Shown: in pieces, positions 1 to 5,565 of the stretch
Position numbering within the stretch: the stretch's first letter is position 1
Layout of the letters: every line of letters starts with the position of its first letter
Assembly (NCBI GenBank): GCA_946623205.1
Contig: CAMOQV010000071.1
Span: 1-6,231 of the forward strand
Origin: an uncultured Clostridia bacterium
GTDB taxonomy: Bacteria > Bacillota > Clostridia > Christensenellales > UBA3700
Length of the DNA stretch: 6,231 bases
Direction of reading: 5' to 3'
Notes under the pieces: generated by a model
What the model saw: only the letters and a program-made list of their open reading frames with translations
What the model was told of the DNA's origin: nothing
Databases searched by the model: none
Made by a program: the position numbers and the translations under genes

Positions 1-2
1 CC

Positions 3-26
3 TTATATTATATATAAAATAATATA
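3..26 (+). promoter_or_regulatory. Possible rex promoter -10 region (AT-rich)
   Basis: The only DNA upstream of rex in the window is a run of A and T. It contains TATAAA at 13-18, a five-of-six match to the -10 consensus. A -35 box would fall off the left edge, so the promoter cannot be confirmed. The same stretch has a 7-bp all-AT inverted repeat (TATATTA at 4-10, TAATATA at 20-26), which may be chance in such composition. It does not resemble the known Rex operator TTGTTAA-N4-TTAACAA, so self-regulation is not supported here. Confidence 0.3.
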
Positions 27-46
27 GTCTAAGTAGGAGCACACAC

Positions 47-670
47 ATGGGAAGAAAGGGTATTTCAGAGGCAGTCATTAAAAGACTTCCAAAATATTAT
101 AGACAAATAAAGATGTTGGATGATGCTAATATTGAAAGAGTATCTTCTTCAACTTTGGCCGAGATTTTAGGCATTACTGCTTCTCAAGTAAGACAAGATT
201 TTTATAACTTTGGTGGTTTTGGTCAACAAGGTTATGGCTACGATGTAAAAAACTTAAGAAAAGAAATCGCTGCAATTTTAGGTCTTGATCAAGAATACAA
301 CATGATTATTGTTGGTGCTGGTCATATTGGTAAAGCATTGGCAGGATACAAGGGCTTTGTAAAAGAAGGTTTTAGAATCAAAGCGTTATTTGATATTAAC
401 GTTCAAGAAAAAACATATAATGGCGTTCCTGTATATCCAATGTACAACCTTGAAGATTATCTAAAAGAAAATCAAATCGATTTTGCAGTTATAGCAACTC
501 AAGCAGATTCAGCAGAAGATGTTGCTAGAGAATTAATTAAAAACGGCATTAAGTCAATTTGGAATTTTGCTCCAATTGATTTAAGAGTGCCAAAAGATGT
601 AGTAGTAGAAAACATATCTATGAGCGAAAGCTTATTCGTATTAAGCTATAGATCAAAAAATAGAACATAA
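47..670 (+). CDS. rex: Redox-sensing transcriptional repressor Rex
   Basis: Rex is a cytoplasmic homodimeric repressor that reads the NADH/NAD+ ratio; in Gram-positive bacteria it leaves DNA when NADH rises, switching on fermentation and NADH-reoxidation genes. The 207 residues match the usual family length of about 205-215. Residues 1-80 form the winged-helix DNA-binding domain, with the recognition-helix signature ASQVRQDF (45-52) followed by the glycine-rich FGGFGQQGYGY (55-65), close to clostridial Rex. Residues 85-200 are a Rossmann fold with GAGHIG at 90-95 and an acidic residue, D116, at the end of the second strand, as expected for NAD(H) ribose binding. The C-terminal part (FAPIDL, 174-179; SMSESLFVLSYR, 191-202) also fits. 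The start is set by AGGAG at 35-39, 7 nt before ATG. greA follows after 17 nt, so the two are probably co-transcribed. Targets cannot be told from this window. Confidence 0.96.
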   Translation: MGRKGISEAVIKRLPKYYRQIKMLDDANIERVSSSTLAEILGITASQVRQDFYNFGGFGQQGYGYDVKNLRKEIAAILGLDQEYNMIIVGAGHIGKALAGYKGFVKEGFRIKALFDINVQEKTYNGVPVYPMYNLEDYLKENQIDFAVIATQADSAEDVARELIKNGIKSIWNFAPIDLRVPKDVVVENISMSESLFVLSYRSKNRT

Positions 671-687
671 TATGGAGGTCATATAAA

Positions 688-1185
688 ATGGCAGAAGAGC
701 AAGTTATCAATGAGATGACACAAGAAGGTTATAACGAAAAAGTTAAAGAACTTAATGAACGTAAAAATGAAAAGAGAAACGCAATCTCTGAACAAATCAA
801 ATACGCTAAATCATTAGGTGACTTTTCTGAAAACGCTGAATTAGATGCAGCTAAAGAAGCAGAAAATGAAAATGAAAAAGCAATTTTAAGATTAGAGCAT
901 GAAATTGCTACAGCAAAGATCATTAAACCTCAAAAATTTATTATTAGTGAAAAAGAAAATAGACAATTAGTTGATGCATATATTTGTGAATTAGTTGGTG
1001 AAACAGAATCAGACTTCATCAACCACAAGATTTCTAGACAATCTTTATTTGCTCAAGAATTGAGCAAGCACAAGAAGGGAGAAACATTCAAAATAAATGA
1101 ATTTGAATTCGAAATTCTTGAAGATGCTCCAAAGAGTGTTAATGCAGATAACCTAGAAAAGATTAAGAAAGGATTAGGACTATAA
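688..1185 (+). CDS. greA: Transcription elongation factor GreA family, divergent
   Basis: GreA enters the secondary channel of RNA polymerase and stimulates cleavage of backtracked RNA. The N-terminal coiled coil (about residues 10-78) is well conserved: TQEGY at 11-15, and GDFSENAELDAAKEAE at 44-59, whose D45 and E48 correspond to the acidic tip residues (D41, E44 in E. coli) that coordinate the catalytic Mg2+. The FKBP-like C-terminal domain (about 82-146) is recognisable from LVGETESD (102-109) and KIS (114-116), but it is shorter than usual. The region that normally carries a GSxV strand is compressed, and the normal SPxGxAL motif reads SRQSLFAQEL. A lysine-rich tail (147-165) follows. 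GGAGG at 674-678, 9 nt upstream, supports this start; M10 (715) is where most GreA proteins begin, giving a 9-residue extension. The stop overlaps the lysS start by one base. A GreA-like paralogue with altered function is possible. Confidence 0.88.
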   Translation: MAEEQVINEMTQEGYNEKVKELNERKNEKRNAISEQIKYAKSLGDFSENAELDAAKEAENENEKAILRLEHEIATAKIIKPQKFIISEKENRQLVDAYICELVGETESDFINHKISRQSLFAQELSKHKKGETFKINEFEFEILEDAPKSVNADNLEKIKKGLGL

Positions 1186-2654
1186 TGGAAGAAAATATAA
1201 GCGAGATTTTAAAAGTTCGTCAAGATAAGTTAGCAAAGCTTCAAGAAGAAGGCAAAAACCCATTTGAAATCGTTAAGTACGATAAAGATGCTTATGCTCA
1301 AACTATTAAAGACAATTTTGATTCTTATGAAAATAAGCAAGTTAAGATTGCTGGTAGATTGATGTCTAAGAGAGTTATGGGTAAGGCTTCATTTGCTCAC
1401 GTTATGGATAGCACAGGTCAAATCCAACTTTACGCTTCAAGAGATGGTATGGGCGAAGAGAACTATGCTGAATTTAAAAAGTTCGATATCGGTGATATCG
1501 TTGGCGTAGAAGGATTTGTATTTAAGACACAAACAGGAGAAATATCTATTCACGTTCAAAAGATGATTCTTCTTTCTAAGTCTTTATTACCACTTCCAGA
1601 AAAATTCCACGGACTTACAAACGTAGATTTAAGATATAGACAAAGATATGTAGATTTAATCGCAAATCCAGAAGTAAAGAATACTTTCATCTTAAGATCA
1701 AAGATTATTACAGCAATTAGAAACTTCTTAGATAACGAAGGATTCGTTGAAGTAGATACTCCAATTCTAAACACAATCGCAGGTGGTGCTTCTGCAAGAC
1801 CTTTTATTACACACCACAATACATTGGATATCGATATGTTCATGAGAATCGCTCCAGAGTTATATCTAAAGAGATTAATCGTTGGTGGATTTGAAAAAGT
1901 ATATGAAATGGGAAGACAATTCAGAAATGAAGGTATGGATACAAAGCATAACCCAGAATTCACAACAGTTGAATTGTACCAAGCTTATACAGATTACTAT
2001 GGAATGATGGACATCACAGAAAGAATGTTCGCGGCTATTGCTGATGCTGTTTGTGGTGGCGCAAGAAAGATTAATTACCAAGGCGTAGAATTAGATTTAA
2101 CAACTCCTTGGAAGAAGATGACAATGATTGAAGCAGTTAAAGAATACTGCGGTATTGATTTTGCTACATCTGGAAATGTTGAAGACTTCAAAGATCAAGC
2201 AAAGAAAATTGGCGTAGATTTTGAAGATGATGTAACATGGGGCAAACTTCTATATGAAGTATATGACCAAAAAGTTGAAGAACACTTAGTTCAACCAACA
2301 TTTATCTTAGATTACCCAGTTGAAGTATCTCCACTTGCTAAGAGAAAACCATCTGATCCAAGATTAACAGAAAGATTTGAGTTCTTTATGTGCGCAAGAG
2401 AAATGGGTAATGCATTCTCAGAATTAAATGACCCAATCGATCAAAGAAATAGATTCTTAAGCCAAGTTGCTGAAAGAGAAAAGGGCGACGAAGAAGCTCA
2501 AATGATGGATGAGGATTATGTAAATGCTCTTATGTATGGATTGCCTCCAACAGGCGGTCTAGGAATTGGTGTAGATAGATTAATAATGCTATTTACAGAT
2601 CAACCAAGTATAAGAGATGTTTTATTATTCCCAACAATGAAACCAATAAAATAA
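1185..2654 (+). CDS. lysS: Lysine--tRNA ligase, class II
   Basis: Lysyl-tRNA synthetase charges tRNA-Lys with lysine using ATP, in the cytoplasm, as a homodimer. At 489 residues it has the normal bacterial class II length. Residues 1-50 are a helical lead; residues 52-130 form the OB-fold anticodon-binding domain (KIAGRLMSKRVMGKASF, 54-70). The catalytic domain begins around 150 and shows all three class II motifs: motif 1 near FVEVDTPIL (187-195), motif 2 from FRNEG (246-250) through HNPEFTTVE (255-263), and motif 3 with GLPPTGGLGIGVDR (452-465), containing the ATP-binding arginine R465. The lysine-pocket signature MGNAFSELNDP (407-417) is also intact. The ATG shares its A with the greA stop (TAATG), so translation is probably coupled; AGGA at 1176-1179 inside greA can act as the ribosome binding site. 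A terminator follows directly. No sign of truncation or damage. Confidence 0.98.
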   Translation: MEENISEILKVRQDKLAKLQEEGKNPFEIVKYDKDAYAQTIKDNFDSYENKQVKIAGRLMSKRVMGKASFAHVMDSTGQIQLYASRDGMGEENYAEFKKFDIGDIVGVEGFVFKTQTGEISIHVQKMILLSKSLLPLPEKFHGLTNVDLRYRQRYVDLIANPEVKNTFILRSKIITAIRNFLDNEGFVEVDTPILNTIAGGASARPFITHHNTLDIDMFMRIAPELYLKRLIVGGFEKVYEMGRQFRNEGMDTKHNPEFTTVELYQAYTDYYGMMDITERMFAAIADAVCGGARKINYQGVELDLTTPWKKMTMIEAVKEYCGIDFATSGNVEDFKDQAKKIGVDFEDDVTWGKLLYEVYDQKVEEHLVQPTFILDYPVEVSPLAKRKPSDPRLTERFEFFMCAREMGNAFSELNDPIDQRNRFLSQVAEREKGDEEAQMMDEDYVNALMYGLPPTGGLGIGVDRLIMLFTDQPSIRDVLLFPTMKPIK

Positions 2655-2660
2655 AAATCA

Positions 2661-2690
2661 TAAAGCAGCTCCAAAAAAGCTGCTTTATTT
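2661..2690 (+). terminator. Intrinsic terminator after lysS
   Basis: TAAAGCAGCT (2661-2670) and AGCTGCTTTA (2678-2687) are perfect reverse complements, forming a 10-bp stem with a 7-nt loop (CCAAAAA). The descending arm merges into a T-rich stretch, TTTATTT (2684-2690). This is the form of a rho-independent terminator and it closes the rex-greA-lysS block. The T run is interrupted by an A, so some read-through into the next gene is plausible. The complementary strand also has a T-rich side, but no gene points that way. Confidence 0.85.
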
Positions 2691-2697
2691 AACTTAG

Positions 2698-3951
2698 ATG
2701 AAAACACCACTTTATTCAAAAATATCTCAATATAAAAATGTTAGATTCCATATGCCTGGTCATAGTGGAAAAGCATTTTTTGATTTTCAAGAAAACCATT
2801 TGGATATTACAGAAATAGAAGGAATGGACAACCTTCTTGCTGCTAGTGGCGTTATTAAAGAAGCTGAAGATTTGATGGCTAAAACATATGGATATAATCA
2901 TTCTATAATGGTTACATCTGGTTCAACTATTTGCATGCAGATGAGTGCATATACAATAAAGCAAATGGGTCTTGAAGCTGTAGCAATAGGTAGTATGCAT
3001 AGTTCTTTCTATAATGCTATGCGCTTGTTTGAAATCCCATATATAGAGGTTGAAAATATACAAAAATGCTTAGATGTAATTGAAAAAAACCAAAAACAAG
3101 TAGCGATTTTTGTAACTTCACCTAACTACTTTGGGGACATCCAAGATGTAGATACTTTATATAAGAATAAAAAGAACAACTTGCTTATTGTTGATGCAGC
3201 GCATGGCGCTCATTTTGCATTTTCAAAATATCTTCCTAAATATCCAAAAGGCGATATAGTATTTTCAAGTATGCATAAAACAATGCCAGCGCATACCGGA
3301 GCTGCCATTATAAACATCAATGACGATTATCTATATAATATAATGCTTTTGAATTTATCTAAGATGCATTCTACATCACCAAGTTATCTATCACTTGCAT
3401 CGATGGATTTAGCTCGAGCATATTTTGAAGAGCATGGGGATGAGGATTATTTAAAGATTAAAAACAAGATAGATTCGTTTAATGGCGAATTTGCTGGATT
3501 TAAAATTAAAAAGACAGATGATTGTTCTCGCTTGGTATTAACTAAAGAGGGAATAGATTGCTATAAGGTTTTAAAAGATTTGCATGATATGGGCTATGAA
3601 GCAGAAATGGCTTATGAAGATGAAATAGTATTTATCCTAACTCCATTTAATATTGATTCATTAGATGAGCTTTATGATGCTATGCAAAAGCTAAGCTTTG
3701 AAAAACTAAATAGCATTAATATACAAAGAGCAAATAAAAACAAAGAATATATAAAAGGATTAAGACCAGATTTCGTGGAAATAAAAGATGCAGAAGGATT
3801 AATTGCCAATGCAGATATTTGTATTTATCCTCCATCGACGCCTATAGTTCGATTTGGAGAGAAAATTGATAAAGAAGATATAAATATCTTAAACGCACAT
3901 TTGGGCCACATCCTTGGTCTTGTAAACAATAAAGTGCCTGTGTTAAAATAG
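2698..3951 (+). CDS. Orn/Lys/Arg decarboxylase-family PLP protein, compact YaaO-like
   Basis: This is a fold-type I PLP enzyme of the Orn/Lys/Arg decarboxylase family, whose members make polyamine precursors from basic amino acids. Visible signatures: FHMPGHSGK (17-25) near the N-terminus; TSGST (73-77) in the phosphate-binding loop; VDAAHGAHF (165-173), with D166 expected to bind the pyridine nitrogen; SSMHK (190-194), with K194 as the likely Schiff-base lysine; and the C-terminal IYPPSTPIVRFGE (376-388), related to the family YPPGIP-PGE motif. It is 417 residues against roughly 480 for Bacillus YaaO or SpeA. Two usual residues differ: the family HKS reads HSS (101-103) and DEAHG reads DAAHG. 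The cofactor site looks intact, but substrate and even decarboxylase activity are uncertain. The start is supported by the conserved N-terminus, though no Shine-Dalgarno is visible and the terminator hairpin ends 10 nt upstream of the ATG. tmk begins 13 nt after the stop. The position next to tmk-holB-ricT matches yaaO of B. subtilis. Confidence 0.85.
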   Translation: MKTPLYSKISQYKNVRFHMPGHSGKAFFDFQENHLDITEIEGMDNLLAASGVIKEAEDLMAKTYGYNHSIMVTSGSTICMQMSAYTIKQMGLEAVAIGSMHSSFYNAMRLFEIPYIEVENIQKCLDVIEKNQKQVAIFVTSPNYFGDIQDVDTLYKNKKNNLLIVDAAHGAHFAFSKYLPKYPKGDIVFSSMHKTMPAHTGAAIININDDYLYNIMLLNLSKMHSTSPSYLSLASMDLARAYFEEHGDEDYLKIKNKIDSFNGEFAGFKIKKTDDCSRLVLTKEGIDCYKVLKDLHDMGYEAEMAYEDEIVFILTPFNIDSLDELYDAMQKLSFEKLNSINIQRANKNKEYIKGLRPDFVEIKDAEGLIANADICIYPPSTPIVRFGEKIDKEDINILNAHLGHILGLVNNKVPVLK

Positions 3952-3964
3952 GCGTGGTGACATT

Positions 3965-4591
3965 ATGAAAGGAAAGTTTATTACATTTGAAGGTTGCGAA
4001 GGAGTAGGAAAATCTACTCAAGTTAGATTCTTAAAGGAATATATGGTAAACACAAATCAAGATTGTGTTTTTCTACGTGAGCCAGGTGGCACAGATATTT
4101 CTGAAGATATTCGTAAAATTATTCTAGATCCAAAAAACACATTAATGACTAACGAGTGTGAAACTATGTTATATTGCGCTGCAAGAGCACAATTGATTAA
4201 GCAAGTTATAGAACCTGCTTTGAAAGAAGGTAAGACAGTTGTTTGTGATAGATTTATTGATTCAACATTTGCATATCAAGGCGTGGCAAGAGGATTGGGC
4301 GCTGACTATGTAGAAGAATTGAACAATTTAGCGTGTGGAAAGATTAAGCCAGATGTAACAATCTTTTTGGATTTATCTCCAGAACAAGCTTTCGAAAGAA
4401 AGGGCGGTGCAGATAAAAATGATAGATTAGAAAGAGAAGCTTTTGATTTCCATATGAAAGTATATGAAGGATATAAAGAAGCTGCAAAGCGTCATCCAAA
4501 GAGAATTGTAAGCATTGATGCTTCTTCAGATAAATTCACTACACAAAATAAAATAAGAGAATTCTTAAGATCAGGTGGGTATATTAAATAA
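3965..4591 (+). CDS. tmk: Thymidylate kinase (dTMP kinase)
   Basis: Tmk phosphorylates dTMP to dTDP with ATP, the step that commits both de novo and salvage thymidylate to dTTP for DNA synthesis. The 208 residues match the family. The P-loop is FEGCEGVGKST (8-18), with K16, S17 and T18 in place. REPGGT (38-43) and DRF (95-97) with the downstream AYQG (103-106) are the nucleotide-monophosphate-binding signatures. The lid region contains R145, K146, K151 and R154 (DRLERE, 153-158). The P-loop lacks a basic catalytic residue while the lid has several, suggesting the bacterial type II arrangement. GGTGA at 3956-3960 lies 4 nt before the ATG and fixes the start. The stop shares one base with the holB start (TAATG), so the two are likely translationally coupled. 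Confidence 0.97.
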   Translation: MKGKFITFEGCEGVGKSTQVRFLKEYMVNTNQDCVFLREPGGTDISEDIRKIILDPKNTLMTNECETMLYCAARAQLIKQVIEPALKEGKTVVCDRFIDSTFAYQGVARGLGADYVEELNNLACGKIKPDVTIFLDLSPEQAFERKGGADKNDRLEREAFDFHMKVYEGYKEAAKRHPKRIVSIDASSDKFTTQNKIREFLRSGGYIK

Positions 4592-5565
4592 TGATTGCCT
4601 ACGAAAATTTGCTAAAGAAAACACGTGTATATGAGACATTAAAAAAGGATGTTGATTCTAAGAATCTAAGTCATTGTATAATGCTTGTTTCTGAAGATGA
4701 AATTGCGTGTAAGAATCTTTGCAAATTATTAGCAAGAATGCTTTTGTGTGAAAAAGACGATTGTGGAATGTGCAAAAGCTGCAAAGATGTAGAAAACGGT
4801 GTTCATGAAGCAGTTATAGTTCCACAAGCATTAAATGCAGATGGATTAAAAGATTTTATCGCTACAAGCTATAAGGTAGTAGATTCAAAAGTTAAAATCC
4901 TTTTAATAGACAATTTCCAAGACATTGCTCTTAAAGAACAAAATAGATTATTAAAACTAATTGAAGAGCCTGTTGGAAATACAATATTTATTATTGGGGT
5001 TACACATCTAGCTGCAGTTTTAGAGACTATAAAATCTAGAGCTACAAAATATTCGATAGCGCCATTTGAAGAAAACGATTTAAGACGTGCGCTATTAGAT
5101 TATTATGATTCATATAATGTAGATAAAGCACTAAAGTTTGCTGATGGTTCTTTAACAAAAGCCATCAACATGATGGATAACATTAGTTTTATAGATAGCT
5201 ATACTTTTGTTCAAAATACACTAAACGATTTAGATAATTCTGCATATCTTTTAGATATAATAGCAAAGTGTGGATTAAAGAATAAAAGAACATTTAATGA
5301 TAAAAAAGAGTTATTATTAAAATATCTAAGTGCTTTTGAAATAGTAATAAAACAAGTAATAGAATATAAATCAGGTCTTGTAAAAGAGACTGAAGATATA
5401 ATAAAACAAATAGAAACAAAATATAATATGGCAACATTAGTAAACGTTGAAGATTTAGTTTTGAAGGCGGTTGAGAACACTCAAAACAATTGTGATCCAG
5501 ATGGCGTGTTCTATCAATTACTAATGGACATATTGGAGGTAAGATTTAAATGCCAAATATCGTAG
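4591..5565 (+). CDS. holB: DNA polymerase III delta' subunit
   Basis: Delta' is a structural subunit of the clamp loader that places the sliding clamp on primed DNA. The N-terminal AAA+ fold shows the expected traits: a zinc-binding cluster C53-x4-C58-x2-C61-x2-C64, a strand ILLIDN (103-108) at the Walker B position, QNRLLKLIEEP (117-127), matching the family NALLKxLEEP box, and TIKSR (146-150) at the sensor-1 SRC position. The P-loop position (about 33-42, VSEDEIACKN) has no GKT, in keeping with a delta' that does not bind ATP. The third residue of SRC is alanine (SRA, 149-151). The C-terminal half (about 205-324) is helical and poorly conserved, as usual. Length, 324 residues, is normal. 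It starts within the tmk stop codon, with AGGTGG at 4573-4578 as a distant candidate ribosome site, and its last 16 bases overlap ricT. A dnaX (gamma/tau) identity is unlikely because of the missing P-loop and short length. Confidence 0.93.
   Translation: MIAYENLLKKTRVYETLKKDVDSKNLSHCIMLVSEDEIACKNLCKLLARMLLCEKDDCGMCKSCKDVENGVHEAVIVPQALNADGLKDFIATSYKVVDSKVKILLIDNFQDIALKEQNRLLKLIEEPVGNTIFIIGVTHLAAVLETIKSRATKYSIAPFEENDLRRALLDYYDSYNVDKALKFADGSLTKAINMMDNISFIDSYTFVQNTLNDLDNSAYLLDIIAKCGLKNKRTFNDKKELLLKYLSAFEIVIKQVIEYKSGLVKETEDIIKQIETKYNMATLVNVEDLVLKAVENTQNNCDPDGVFYQLLMDILEVRFKCQIS
5535..5539 (+). promoter_or_regulatory. Ribosome binding site of ricT, inside holB
   Basis: GGAGG lies within the holB coding sequence, 10 nt before the ATG at 5550. 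It fixes the ricT start and shows that the 16-bp overlap with holB is real rather than a wrongly called start. Confidence 0.8.

Noticed and set aside
4..26. AT-only inverted repeat upstream of rex as an operator
   Set aside because: The 7-bp arms contain no G or C and could arise by chance in this composition; it does not match the Rex operator.
729..923. A - strand open frame opposite greA
   Set aside because: Its low-complexity Ser/Phe/Leu sequence is the mirror of the Lys/Glu-rich GreA coiled coil.
1484..1500. Repeated GATATCG pair within lysS
   Set aside because: It encodes the repeated Asp-Ile of the OB-fold region and does not extend or recur elsewhere.
1556..2081. Two - strand open frames opposite lysS
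   Set aside because: They are antisense shadows of a fully conserved synthetase, with no start signals and no family resemblance.
2716..2901. A 61-codon - strand open frame opposite the start of the decarboxylase-like gene
   Set aside because: It has no ribosome site or similarity and is fully within a conserved coding region.
3919..3950. TTGTAAACAA and GTGTTAAAATA as a possible Rex operator before tmk
   Set aside because: The known Rex site TTGTTAA-N4-TTAACAA is not matched on both halves, and the bases are the coding end of the preceding gene.
3937..3953. Short hairpin GCCT/AGGC at the decarboxylase-tmk junction
   Set aside because: Four base pairs with a 9-nt loop and no T run is too weak to call a terminator.
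5211..5480. An 89-codon - strand open frame opposite holB
   Set aside because: It is antisense to the variable helical C-terminus of HolB, with no supporting signal.
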